This document shows, in pieces, positions 9,208 through 17,703 of a stretch of 64,000 nt of DNA. The DNA is taken from NCBI RefSeq assembly GCF_013267355.1, contig NZ_CP053985.1, positions 6,510,001 to 6,574,000 of the forward strand. The letters are read 5' to 3'. A program made the position numbers and the translations under genes. The stretch comes from Achromobacter pestifer (GTDB lineage Bacteria > Pseudomonadota > Gammaproteobacteria > Burkholderiales > Burkholderiaceae_B). The notes under the pieces were generated by a model that saw only the letters and a program-made list of their open reading frames with translations, had not been told where the DNA came from and ran no database searches. How positions within the stretch are numbered: position 1 is the stretch's first letter; every line of letters starts with the position of its first letter.

Positions 9208-9241
9208 CTGAATCCCCATTTCTGTTGGACTTCCCGAAACC

Positions 9242-9979
9242 CTAGGCGGTGAAGCCGCCATCGATGGCGAGCGATGCGCCGGTGATGAATTGGCTCTCGG
9301 CCCCCGCAAGATAGGCCACGGCGGCGGCAATTTCCTCGGGTTCGGCGTAGCGTTTGACCGCCATGAGTTCCAACTCGGCGGCTACCGCCGGACCATCGGC
9401 GGGATTCATCTCGGTGTCGGTCGATCCCGGATCGACAATATTGACCGTGATGCCGCGGCCGCCGACCTCGCGAGCCAGGCCCTTGGTGAATCCGATGAGC
9501 GCCGACTTGCTCATCGCATAGAGCGTCACGCCCCCATAAGGCACTCGTTGCGCGAAGCAGGAACCGATGGAAATGATGCGCCCGCCGGCCCCCATATGAG
9601 CCAGCGCGGCTTGCGAGGCCACGAATACCGCTCTGGAGTGGATCGCCAGGGTGTCGTCGATTTCCTCGAGCGTGGCGTCCTCGACAGGCCCGTAGGGGAA
9701 CACGCCAGCGCTATTGACCAGTATGTCCAGCCTGCCCAGTTCCTGGGCAGTCTGCTCCACCGCCGCCCGGACGGCGGCTGGATCGCGGCTGTCCGCCTTG
9801 AAGGCCAGGACCTTGGCGCCGCTTTTGCCAAGTTCGCGGACGTGGTCTTTTGCGGCCTGATCCGACCTGGCATAGGTGAAGGCCACATCGGCGCCCCGTT
9901 CTGCGAACCGTCGAACGATGGCGGCGCCGATGCCGCGCGTCCCCCCGGTGACCAGCGCGACTTTGCCTTGGAATTCCAT
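9242..9979 (-). CDS. SDR family oxidoreductase
   Basis: 245 aa. Cofactor motif TGGTRGIGAA (residues 11-20), NSAGV, and catalytic Tyr-Lys in LYAMSKSALIG. Ends with the common SDR tail FITGASLAIDGG. First gene of the SDR-sugE-tetR operon (34 bp to sugE). SDR genes controlled by adjacent TetR regulators are common in proteobacteria; the substrate is not known. Confidence 0.9.
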   Translation of the reverse strand: MEFQGKVALVTGGTRGIGAAIVRRFAERGADVAFTYARSDQAAKDHVRELGKSGAKVLAFKADSRDPAAVRAAVEQTAQELGRLDILVNSAGVFPYGPVEDATLEEIDDTLAIHSRAVFVASQAALAHMGAGGRIISIGSCFAQRVPYGGVTLYAMSKSALIGFTKGLAREVGGRGITVNIVDPGSTDTEMNPADGPAVAAELELMAVKRYAEPEEIAAAVAYLAGAESQFITGASLAIDGGFTA

Positions 9980-9997
9980 CGCTAAAGCTCCTTTTAT

Positions 9998-10007
9998 ACC
10001 GATCGGT
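9998..10007. promoter_or_regulatory. TetR-like operator ACCGATCGGT
   Basis: A perfect 10-bp palindrome, 19 bp upstream of the SDR start. The ACCGATCGGT core resembles operators of many AcrR/TetR repressors. With a TetR gene closing the same operon, autorepression is the simple reading (inference). Confidence 0.6.
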
Positions 10008-10046
10008 TCAAAAGATACTACGCGCGGTGGAATTCGTCGTCAAGCA

Positions 10047-11252
10047 TCACCGCCCTCGGATATACCCATCCCGCGTCTGCGGCAGCTTCATCCCAAGCAC
10101 GGCGGAAGCAACCTGGGTGCGCAGGATCTGCGCCGTGCCGCCCGCGATGGTGAACATGCGCGCGTCGCGCACGTGGCGTTCCATCGGCAGGTCGCGCCCA
10201 TAGCCGGACGAGCCATGCAGCTGCAAGGCGTCGTTGGTCACGCGCTGCGCGGTTTCGGCCGCGAATATCTTGGCCTGCGCGGCTTGTGACAGGTCCGGGA
10301 AGCCGAAGGTTTGCGGCGTGCCGCTGCGCGCGGCCGCGTGCAGCATGTGCCGGGCCGCATTCAGCTGGATGGCCATGTCGGCGACCATCCACTGCAAACC
10401 CTGGAACTCCGCTATCGGCCGGCCGAATTGCTGGCGTTGCTTGACGTAGTCGACGGCTTCCTCGAAGGCGCCCTGCGCGATGCCCAGCGCCACGGTGCCC
10501 GCGCCCACGCGCTGGGCGTTGTAGGCCTGCATCAGGCCGGCGAAGCCGCGCTTCAAGCCCTCGGGCGGCACCACCAGCATGGACTTGTGCACTTTGAGGT
10601 CGCGGAACTTGATGTAGGTCTCGGGTATGCCCCGCACGCCCATGGCGTAGGAGCGCTTGGCGATTTCCAGGCCATCGTCGGCCGCGTCCGGCTCGCGCAC
10701 GTGGATGAAGGCACCTATGCCCAGATCCACGCCCTCGTCGAACACGCGCGCAAAGATCAGGTGCAGGCGCGAGACCCCGCCCCCGGTGATCCAGTATTTC
10801 TCGCCGTTGATGAGATAGTCGTCGCCCAGGCGGTCAGCCCGGGTGCCCATTTCGCTGGCCGCGCTGCCGGCCTGGGGCTCCGAGATGCAGATGGCGGGCT
10901 TGTCGCCCGCCAGCACGCAGCCGGCGGCCAGCGTCTTCTGTTCATGGGTGCCGTACTGCATGATGGCGCCGATTGCGCCCATGTTGGCTTCGACCGTGAT
11001 GCGTCCCATGGTGGCGCAGGCGCGGGCCATTTCCTCCACGACCAGGACGGTATCGAGATAGCCCAGTCCCTGCCCGCCGTATTCCCGCGGGACCGTCATG
11101 CCCATGAAGCCGCCTTCGCGCAGCAGGCCCACATTGTTCCAGGGATATTGTTCGGCTTGGTCGGTGGCCGCGGCCGTCGGTTTGAATACGGTCTGCGCCA
11201 GTTCGCGCGCGCGCTGCCGCAGCGCCAATTGTTCTTTCGAAAGTTCAGTCAT
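10047..11252 (-). CDS. acd: 3-sulfinopropanoyl-CoA desulfinase (Acd), acyl-CoA dehydrogenase superfamily
   Basis: 401 aa with the acyl-CoA dehydrogenase fold and FAD-binding regions (CISEPQAGSAASEM; WITGGGVSR). The two usual positions of the catalytic Glu are not Glu: the C-terminal motif reads FTIAGGTAQILR, and the alternative site reads YNAQRVGAG (Gln247). Characterised 3-sulfinopropanoyl-CoA desulfinases (Advenella, Variovorax) carry Gln at this position and a conserved Arg84 for the sulfino group; here Arg84 is present in ATMGRITVEAN. The assignment rests on my memory of that family and on the neighbours, a CoA-transferase and a Bug protein in the same operon. An ordinary dehydrogenase is the alternative but would lack its base. 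Confidence 0.78.
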   Translation of the reverse strand: MTELSKEQLALRQRARELAQTVFKPTAAATDQAEQYPWNNVGLLREGGFMGMTVPREYGGQGLGYLDTVLVVEEMARACATMGRITVEANMGAIGAIMQYGTHEQKTLAAGCVLAGDKPAICISEPQAGSAASEMGTRADRLGDDYLINGEKYWITGGGVSRLHLIFARVFDEGVDLGIGAFIHVREPDAADDGLEIAKRSYAMGVRGIPETYIKFRDLKVHKSMLVVPPEGLKRGFAGLMQAYNAQRVGAGTVALGIAQGAFEEAVDYVKQRQQFGRPIAEFQGLQWMVADMAIQLNAARHMLHAAARSGTPQTFGFPDLSQAAQAKIFAAETAQRVTNDALQLHGSSGYGRDLPMERHVRDARMFTIAGGTAQILRTQVASAVLGMKLPQTRDGYIRGR

Positions 11253-11304
11253 CGTTCATCCTTGCTCCATGCAAACTCCGGCCGGGCCGCGAGGCCCGCC
11301 GGCA

Positions 11305-12264
11305 TCAACCCACCTTGATATCGGCGCGCCGCGCCACTTCGGCCCAGCGCTCCACCTCGCTGCGCGTCAACGCGGCCAGTTCCTGCGGCGTGCCTCCGCC
11401 CGCATCCGCGCCCAAAGCGATCCAGCGCTGCACGAAACCCGGGTCCGCAAATGCGGCATTGACCGCCGCGTTGAGCACGCGCACCACTTCCGCCGGCGTG
11501 GACGGCGGCGCATAGATGCCGTACCAGCTGGTCGCGTCGTAGTTGGCCGCCCCGCTCTCCGCCGCCGTGGGCACGTCGGGCAGGCTGGGCGAGCGCACCT
11601 TGGATGTCACCGCGATCGCGCGCACGCTGCCTGCCCTGATGTGCTGGATGGCCGACGGCATGGTTTCGAACATCATGTGTACGTTCCCGGCAATGATGTC
11701 CACGATCGCCGGCGCGGAACCGCGATAAGGCACGTGCATCATCTGGGTGCCGGTGACGTTCTTGAAGTATTCGGCCATCAGGTGCTGCATGGTGCCCGCG
11801 CCCGGCGTGGCATAGCTGTACTTGTCCGGATTGGCCTTCAGCAGCGCCACCAGTTCCTGCACATTCCGCGCGGGCAGATCCTTGTTGACGATCAACGCGT
11901 GGTTGACGCGTCCCAGAAAGCCTACCGCCGCCATCTCGCGGATGTCGTATCCCAGCTTCGGATACACGGACTGGGCAATCGCGTGATGCACCGCCCCGAA
12001 CAGGATCGCGTAACCATCGGGGCGGGCCTTGGCCACGGCGTCCGCGCCCAGCGTGCCGCCGGCGCCGCCACGGTTCTCCACGATGACCGACTGGGCCAGG
12101 CTGGCGCGCATCGGCTCGGCCAGTTGCCGCGACAGGATGTCCACGGTGCCGCCCGGCGCATAGGGCGCAATCAGCCTGATGCTTTGCGACGGATACTTGC
12201 CTTGCGCAAATGCGCGGCTCAATGGCGTCAATGCGGCCAGCGCCAACAACTGTCTCCTATCCAT
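11305..12264 (-). CDS. Bug/TctC-type periplasmic substrate-binding protein
   Basis: 319 aa with a signal peptide (MDRRQLLALAALTPLSRAFAQ). Typical Bug features are IRLIAPYAPGGTVDILSR, the second-lobe VPYRGSAPAIVDIIAG and the LPDVPTAAESG region. Such proteins bind carboxylates in the periplasm. It lies between the CoA-transferase and desulfinase genes, so 3-sulfinopropionate or a precursor is a reasonable ligand. No TctAB membrane genes are nearby, as is common for Bug genes. Confidence 0.9.
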   Translation of the reverse strand: MDRRQLLALAALTPLSRAFAQGKYPSQSIRLIAPYAPGGTVDILSRQLAEPMRASLAQSVIVENRGGAGGTLGADAVAKARPDGYAILFGAVHHAIAQSVYPKLGYDIREMAAVGFLGRVNHALIVNKDLPARNVQELVALLKANPDKYSYATPGAGTMQHLMAEYFKNVTGTQMMHVPYRGSAPAIVDIIAGNVHMMFETMPSAIQHIRAGSVRAIAVTSKVRSPSLPDVPTAAESGAANYDATSWYGIYAPPSTPAEVVRVLNAAVNAAFADPGFVQRWIALGADAGGGTPQELAALTRSEVERWAEVARRADIKVG

Positions 12265-12322
12265 GCCTCTCTCCTCATGTGTCCGCCCTCGTGCGGGGCG
12301 GTGTTGTCTAAGGTGTGCGACG

Positions 12323-13522
12323 TCAGCCCGGCAAACCGTCTGCCGTCCAATCGCCCAGGATTTGCTGCGCGTGCTCGTTCAGGCGGGGCGGCGGCCTGCG
12401 GTACGAAACCGGCGTGGCGGACAGCTTCAGCGGGTTGGCCAGCAGGTTCAGTTCGCCGCCCTGCGCCCAGGCGCAGGGCATGCGCAGATGCGCGCCGCGC
12501 GCCTGGACGTGCGGATCGTTGAACACATCGCACAGGTCGTTGACCGGGCCGCAAGGCACGCCCACGGCTTCCAACTGTTCCAGCCAGGCCTGCCTGGGGC
12601 GCAGGGCCAGCGCTTCCTGTACCCGCTGGCAGAGTTCAGCGCGATGGGCGACCCGGGCGGCATTGGAGGCGTAGCGCGCGTCGTCCGCCAGGCCGGCGAC
12701 GCCAGCGGCCTCGCAGAAGCGCCGGAACTGCGCATCGTTGCCCACGGCAAGAATCATGGGACCGTCGGCGGCGTCGAACACCTGATAAGGCACGATGTTG
12801 GGGTGGCCGTTGCCCAGGCGCGTGGGTGGCTCCTGCTCTGCCAGATAGTTGGTTCCGGCGTTCACCAGCCAGGCAATCTGGCTATCCAGCAGCGAGATGT
12901 CGATGTGCTGCCCCTGGCCGGTCAGGTCGCGGTGGCGCAGCGCCGCCAGAATGCCGACCGCGGCATACATGCCGGTCATGACGTCGGCAATGCCCACGCC
13001 CACCTTCATGGGCGTGCCCTGCGGCTCGCCGGTAAGGCTCATGATTCCGCCCATGCCCTGGATCAGGAAGTCGTAGCCCGCGCGCTTGGCGTACGGACCC
13101 GTCTGCCCGAATCCGGTGATGGAGCAATAGACCAGGCGCGGATACCTGTTCTTGAGCTGCGCATAGTCCAGCCCATGCTTGGCCAGGCCGCCGACCTTGT
13201 AGTTCTCGACCAGCACGTCGGCATGGACCAGCAGCTGATGCAGCGCGTCCCGCCCAGCCTCGGTGGCGATATCCAGCGCGATGGATCGTTTGTTGCGGTT
13301 GGCGCTCAGGTAGTAGGCGCTTTCGGCGGTCGCGCGGCCGTCCTGGCCGTTGATGTAAGGCGGCCCCCATTTCCGGGTGTCATCGCCCTCGTCCGGCTTT
13401 TCCACCTTGACCACGTCCGCGCCCAGATCGCCCAACAGCTGCGTCGCGCTCGGACCCGCCAGGATGCGCGAGAGGTCCAGGACACGCACGCCCTTGAGCG
13501 CGGAAGCTTCCACTGACTGCAT
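12323..13522 (-). CDS. act: CaiB/BaiF class III CoA-transferase, probably succinyl-CoA:3-sulfinopropionate (Act)
   Basis: 399 aa. N-terminal LKGVRVLDLSRILAGPSATQLL and GADVVKVEKP are the family opening; the catalytic Asp is Asp151 in RAGYDFLIQGMGG. Class III enzymes move CoA between acids through an aspartyl-CoA thioester. The substrate is inferred from context: the Bug protein and the Acd-type desulfinase follow at 58 and 52 bp, matching the described act/bug/acd grouping of DTDP-degrading betaproteobacteria. If Acd is misassigned, the substrate becomes open. Confidence 0.8.
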   Translation of the reverse strand: MQSVEASALKGVRVLDLSRILAGPSATQLLGDLGADVVKVEKPDEGDDTRKWGPPYINGQDGRATAESAYYLSANRNKRSIALDIATEAGRDALHQLLVHADVLVENYKVGGLAKHGLDYAQLKNRYPRLVYCSITGFGQTGPYAKRAGYDFLIQGMGGIMSLTGEPQGTPMKVGVGIADVMTGMYAAVGILAALRHRDLTGQGQHIDISLLDSQIAWLVNAGTNYLAEQEPPTRLGNGHPNIVPYQVFDAADGPMILAVGNDAQFRRFCEAAGVAGLADDARYASNAARVAHRAELCQRVQEALALRPRQAWLEQLEAVGVPCGPVNDLCDVFNDPHVQARGAHLRMPCAWAQGGELNLLANPLKLSATPVSYRRPPPRLNEHAQQILGDWTADGLPG

Positions 13523-13574
13523 ACGCCTTCTCCATCAGAGTCGATCGATGCAGTCTAAAATTCGCAATCCTCAC

Positions 13575-13603
13575 CTTCAATTGAGTTTTTTTTCAATATG
13601 AAG
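13575..13603. promoter_or_regulatory. AT-rich inverted repeat upstream of the act operon
   Basis: CTTCA and TGAAG flank ATTGA and TCAAT around a T8 loop, with one bulged base. It sits 53-81 bp before the act start and 40 bp after the end of the upstream LysR gene. It could be that regulator's site or part of the promoter; its T run points the wrong way to terminate the lysR transcript. Confidence 0.35.
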
Positions 13604-13642
13604 CGATCCTCGCCGTGCCAGCCGGAAGAGCGATGCGCGGCT

Positions 13643-14560
13643 TTACTTGACCGGAAACTTCAGCTTGGGCGCGGCCTCCCTGACCATGGCCCAGAAGGCA
13701 TGCGCGGCGGGCGACAGCTTGCGTTCGTTGAGGCAGGCCAAACCGATCCTGCGCTTGGAGGCGGGGCTGATCTTCCGGTAGACCAGCCCGTCGTAGGCCT
13801 GCGGCAGCACCAGCGACGCCAGCACGGAGATGCCCTGCCCGCGCCTGACGAACTCCAGGATGGACATGATCTGCGAGAGGTCGTGCGCGATATGCGGCTT
13901 GGCGCCGGCGCGTTCGAACATCCGTGTAATGACGGGCTGCGAACCGGCGCGCGTCATGATCAGGGGATAGTCGATCAGATCCTTCACCGCGATGGCCTTG
14001 CGCTCGGCCAGCGGATGGCCGGCCGGAACCACCACCATCAGTTCATCCGTGACCAGCGGCAGCGTGTCGAAATCAAGCTTGGGCAAGGCCACCACGCCGA
14101 TCTCGATGCGGCGCTCGACCAGCGCGCGCTCCAGTTCAGGGTCCGGTTTCTCGGTCACGAAAACGTCGACGCCTGGATAGCGGGCTTTGAACATTTCCAA
14201 CAGCTGCGGCAGGATGTTCAAGGAGGAACTCGCGCCTAGGGAACCGAGATTCAGCAGGCCCGAACGCAGGCCCGCGCTGGCGCTGGCCGTCGCCCGCACG
14301 ATCTGCAGGGACGCGAACACGTCCCTGACATGCGGCAGGATCTGCTGGCCGGCATAGGTGAAGTGCACGCCCGCCGCATTGCGGTCGAGCAAGGGCGCCC
14401 CCAGCGTGGCCTCCAGCGTGCGCAGGGCGTGGCTGGTGGCCGAGGGCGTCATGCCCAGCCGCGCGCCTGCGCCCGCGATACTGTCGGCGGACGACAAGGA
14501 AAGCAACAGCTCCAGCTGTCTGAGGGAGAGGGATTTTGCTGCCTGATCCGGCATGGCCAT
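13643..14560 (-). CDS. LysR-family regulator, likely of the act-bug-acd operon
   Basis: 305 aa; N-terminal helix-turn-helix LRQLELLLSLSSADSIAGAG...TPSATSHALRTLEA (residues 11-66) and a C-terminal effector domain. It lies directly upstream of the CoA-transferase gene on the same strand with a 120-bp gap carrying an AT-rich inverted repeat. LysR genes next to act/bug/acd genes are described in the 3-sulfinopropionate pathway, which supports control of that operon. It starts only 12 bp after another LysR gene. Confidence 0.88.
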   Translation of the reverse strand: MAMPDQAAKSLSLRQLELLLSLSSADSIAGAGARLGMTPSATSHALRTLEATLGAPLLDRNAAGVHFTYAGQQILPHVRDVFASLQIVRATASASAGLRSGLLNLGSLGASSSLNILPQLLEMFKARYPGVDVFVTEKPDPELERALVERRIEIGVVALPKLDFDTLPLVTDELMVVVPAGHPLAERKAIAVKDLIDYPLIMTRAGSQPVITRMFERAGAKPHIAHDLSQIMSILEFVRRGQGISVLASLVLPQAYDGLVYRKISPASKRRIGLACLNERKLSPAAHAFWAMVREAAPKLKFPVK

Positions 14561-14572
14561 GTTTCCTTGATG

Positions 14573-15454
14573 CTAAGCCGCCAGCGCCTGCGCCAGCCCC
14601 AACGCCCGCGCCAGAAACGCCGACGTATCATCCTTGCGGTAACTGACGATCACCGGCGACACAAAAGTATCGGCGTCGATCGCCACGTGCGCCACATCCT
14701 GCCGCTGCAAGCGCTGCACCGACGCCGGCACCACCGTCACGCCCAGCCCCGCCGCCACCAGGCCGATGGCGGTCTGCAGTTCGTTGGCTTCCTGCACCAC
14801 CTGCGGCGCATGTCCCGCCGCGCGGAACAGGCCCAGCACATGGTCGGAGAAGTTCGGGCGCGGGCGCGCCGGATACAGCACGAAGGGTTCGCGCGCCAGG
14901 CGTTCAACGGACACCCGCCGCAGCCGCGCTATCGGATGGCCCAGCGGCACCGCCGCCATCAGCGCTTCGGTCATCAGCACGCGCCGCTCGATGGCGGGAT
15001 CGTCGAACAGGATGCGGCCTATGCCCAGATCGATGCGTCCAGCCTTCAGCGCCTCCAGCTGCGGCAAGGTGGTCATTTCCGTGAGGCCGACCTCGACTTG
15101 CGGATCGGCGTTGCGCAGCTGCCGGATCAGCTCCGGCACGAAACCGTAGAGGGTGGATGGCACGAAGCCTATGCCGAACCAGCGCCGCTGCGTCTGCCCC
15201 AGCCGGCGCGTGCCCTCCAGCACCTCTTCCAGGCGCGCGGTCAACAGGCGCGATTGTTCCAGCAGGAAGCGGCCCGCTTCCGTCAGGCGCAGCGCCCGCG
15301 TGGTTCGCTCGAACAGCTGCACGCCGAGTTCTTCCTCGAACAGGCGGATCTGGCGGCTGAGCGGCGGTTGGGCCATGTGCAGCCTGGCGGCCGCGCGGGT
15401 GAAGCTGCCTTCTTCCGCCACGGCCTGGAAATAACGCAGTTGCCTCAGTTGCAT
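14573..15454 (-). CDS. LysR-family regulator (divergent to a Bug gene)
   Basis: 293 aa; helix-turn-helix in RQLRYFQAVAEEGSFTRAA...QPPLSRQIRLFEEELG, typical of the CatR/BenM branch that answers aromatic or acidic effectors. It diverges from the Bug gene at 15650; the gap holds a textbook T-N11-A box. The next LysR gene follows after 12 bp, so the two regulators may be cotranscribed. Confidence 0.9.
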   Translation of the reverse strand: MQLRQLRYFQAVAEEGSFTRAAARLHMAQPPLSRQIRLFEEELGVQLFERTTRALRLTEAGRFLLEQSRLLTARLEEVLEGTRRLGQTQRRWFGIGFVPSTLYGFVPELIRQLRNADPQVEVGLTEMTTLPQLEALKAGRIDLGIGRILFDDPAIERRVLMTEALMAAVPLGHPIARLRRVSVERLAREPFVLYPARPRPNFSDHVLGLFRAAGHAPQVVQEANELQTAIGLVAAGLGVTVVPASVQRLQRQDVAHVAIDADTFVSPVIVSYRKDDTSAFLARALGLAQALAA

Positions 15455-15469
15455 GGCATGGCCTTATAC

Positions 15470-15484
15470 ATACCATAAAGGTAT
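15470..15484. promoter_or_regulatory. LysR box ATAC-N7-GTAT
   Basis: ATACC-N5-GGTAT with T-N11-A spacing, the canonical LTTR motif, 15 bp upstream of the LysR start and facing the divergent Bug gene. Likely the autoregulatory recognition site. Confidence 0.65.
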
Positions 15485-15574
15485 CAATCGGAACCCATAT
15501 AGTCTTGGACTCGCAGGGAAAACGCAAGCCATACTAAGCCATCGCACGCACCTGATCGCGGAAAGTATGAATCG

Positions 15575-15590
15575 CGGGAACATCTTCCCG
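15575..15590 (+). other. Leader hairpin upstream of Bug gene
   Basis: CGGGAA-CATC-TTCCCG, a perfect 6-bp stem with a tetraloop, 60 bp before the Bug start in the divergent region. It may be in the mRNA leader; no T run follows, so it is not a terminator. Confidence 0.35.
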
Positions 15591-15649
15591 TGGGTCTGCG
15601 GACCGTCGGTGCGCGGCGACACAATAATTCCAGCATTACGGAGACCATC

Positions 15650-16636
15650 ATGCGCTTGCGCTCTGCATTCCAACGACTCGCCCGGGCCTGCGTAGGCCTG
15701 GCGCTGCTGGGCGGCGCATCCGCCGCCCTGGCGCAAACCTATCCGGATCATCCGGTCAAATGGATCGTGCCCTTCCCGCCCGGCGGCGCGATGGACAGCA
15801 TCGCCCGCACCCTGGGCGAATCCATGGGCAAGCAGCTCAACACGACCTTCATCGTGGAAAACCGCGCGGGCGCCGGCGGCAATATCGGCGCGGCCAGCGT
15901 GGCCCGCGCCAAGGCCGACGGCTACACCATCCTGATCGTCGCCAACGGCATGGCCGTCAATCCGGCGTTGTATGCGGACCTGAACTACGACCCGATCAAG
16001 GACTTCGCCCCGATCTCGCTGCTGGCCGTGGTGCCCAATGTGCTGGTCACCAATCCCGCGCGCACCGGCGCCACCAGCGTGCAGGACGTGATCGCCAAGG
16101 CAAAGGCTCAGCCCAACCACTACACCTACGCCTCGGCCGGCGTGGGCACGTCCATCCATCTGGCGGGCGAGTTGTTCCTGTCCATGGCTCAGGTGGACAT
16201 GCTGCATGTGCCGTACAAGGGCAGCGGTCCGGCCATCGCCGACCTGCTGGGCGGACAGGTGGACTACATGTTCGACAGCATCACCTCCGCCAAGCCGCAC
16301 ATCGAAGCCGGCAAGCTGCGCGCGCTGGCCGTGACCACCAGCAAGCGTTCGGCCGCCCTGCCCGACGTCCCCACCGTGGCCGAAAGCGGGCTGCCCGGCT
16401 ACGAGCTGATGCCCTGGTTCGCGGCCTTCGCCCCCGCCGGCACGCCGCCCGAGGTGGTCGCGAAACTGAACGCCGCCATGCGCGCCGCGTTGAACGACGC
16501 CAAGGTGCGCGCCACGCTGGACTCCATCGGCGCCGAGCCCATCGGCGGCACGCCGGATGAACTGCGCGACCACCTGGCGCGCGAGACCGCGCAGTGGAAG
16601 ACGCTGGTGAAGGAACGCAACATCAAGATCAATTGA
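15650..16636 (+). CDS. Bug/TctC-type periplasmic substrate-binding protein
   Basis: 328 aa from the ATG at 15650 (GGAGA at 15640-15644); an earlier in-frame ATG at 15590 adds a tail without signal-peptide character. Signal peptide through SAALAQT, then VKWIVPFPPGGAMDSIARTL, HVPYKGSGPAIADLLGG and LPDVPTVAESGLPGYELMPW. Single gene controlled in all likelihood by the divergent LysR. Ligand unknown, presumably an organic acid. Confidence 0.92.
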   Translation: MRLRSAFQRLARACVGLALLGGASAALAQTYPDHPVKWIVPFPPGGAMDSIARTLGESMGKQLNTTFIVENRAGAGGNIGAASVARAKADGYTILIVANGMAVNPALYADLNYDPIKDFAPISLLAVVPNVLVTNPARTGATSVQDVIAKAKAQPNHYTYASAGVGTSIHLAGELFLSMAQVDMLHVPYKGSGPAIADLLGGQVDYMFDSITSAKPHIEAGKLRALAVTTSKRSAALPDVPTVAESGLPGYELMPWFAAFAPAGTPPEVVAKLNAAMRAALNDAKVRATLDSIGAEPIGGTPDELRDHLARETAQWKTLVKERNIKIN

Positions 16637-16651
16637 GGCTGGCGCGCCAGC

Positions 16652-17596
16652 TCATGCCTTCCGGCCTGCGGCGGGCATGGCGTCCCACGGGTACCCATCG
16701 AACGTATCCTTCACCAGCTCCCGCAGCCAGATGATGGCGGGATCCTGGTGAAATCGCGGATGCCAATGCTGGCGCAACGCAAAGGACGGCAGCGGCAGCG
16801 GCGGCTCCAGCACCTTGACCACGCCGTAGCCGCTGAACACATTGCCCAATTCCTGCGGCACGGTGGCGATCAGGTCCGGATGCTGGTCCAGCAATAGCGG
16901 CACCACCAGGAAGTGCGGCGTGGACAGGAAGATGTTGCGCTTGACGCCCTGCTCTTCCAGCGCGCTGTCATAGGCTTCGGACGAGCGTCCGGCCAAGGTC
17001 ACCACGATCTGCGGCATGCGCTGGAACTGTTCCAGCGTCAGCGCATCGCCCACCTCCTTGTTCTTCACGCTGACCAGGGTCACGAAGCGGTGCATGAAGA
17101 GCTGCTGCTGGAACAAGCCCTGCGGCGCCGCGCGCAGCGACCCCAGCACCAGATCCACCTCGCCCGAGGCCAATAGCGGCTCGACCTGCTGCAGCGGCAC
17201 CTGACGCGTGCGCAGCGTGCAATGCGGCGCTAGTTCCCGCAGGCGCTTGATCAGCGGCGGCAGGAACACCAGCTCGCCCATGTCCGTCATGCACAGGGTG
17301 AACACGCGCATGGCCGAGGCCGGATCGAACTGCGCCTGCGACAACACCTGTCCGCGTATGGTCGCCATCAACGCCAGGATGGTGGGCGCCAGGCTCTCGG
17401 ACTTGGGGGTGGGCTGCATGCCCTGGCCGGTCTTCACGAACAGCGGATCGTCAAAGAACACGCGCAAGCGGTTCACGGCATGGCTCATGGCGCTTTGCGA
17501 CAGGCCGAGCTGTTCGCCGGCGCGGGTCACGCTGCGTTCACGCATCAGGCTGTCGAAGACGGCGAGCAGGTTGAGGTCTAGCTTCTCGTTATGCAT
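16652..17596 (-). CDS. LysR-family regulator, NodD/SyrM-like branch
   Basis: 314 aa from the ATG at 17596. The helix-turn-helix is LDLNLLAVFDSLMRERSVTRAGEQLGLSQSAMSHAVNRLR, the opening of the NodD-like LysR group. In-frame ATGs at 17605, 17617, 17623 and 17689 would add up to 31 residues; GGAA lies at usable distance only from 17596. It diverges from the ABC binding-protein gene, and its start overlaps an ATGCA-N5-TGCAT repeat, suggesting autorepression. Confidence 0.88.
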   Translation of the reverse strand: MHNEKLDLNLLAVFDSLMRERSVTRAGEQLGLSQSAMSHAVNRLRVFFDDPLFVKTGQGMQPTPKSESLAPTILALMATIRGQVLSQAQFDPASAMRVFTLCMTDMGELVFLPPLIKRLRELAPHCTLRTRQVPLQQVEPLLASGEVDLVLGSLRAAPQGLFQQQLFMHRFVTLVSVKNKEVGDALTLEQFQRMPQIVVTLAGRSSEAYDSALEEQGVKRNIFLSTPHFLVVPLLLDQHPDLIATVPQELGNVFSGYGVVKVLEPPLPLPSFALRQHWHPRFHQDPAIIWLRELVKDTFDGYPWDAMPAAGRKA

Positions 17597-17605
17597 AGTG
17601 TGCAT
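17591..17605. promoter_or_regulatory. LTTR-like inverted repeat over the LysR start
   Basis: ATGCA-N5-TGCAT has T-N11-A spacing and covers two candidate start codons of the LysR gene. Could be an operator, or chance from closely spaced ATGs. Confidence 0.35.
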
Positions 17606-17703
17606 TTCCAGAATCATGCTCATGACATTGACGCATATTCCGCCGCTCTCTATCGTCTTGTCAAACGCCGCGCAGACCGGCGTTTCCACAAGGAGACAAG
17701 ATC

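Noticed and set aside
9208..9241. Guanidine riboswitch before sugE
   Set aside because: Only 34 bp separate the SDR gene and sugE, too short, and no aptamer-like structure is visible.
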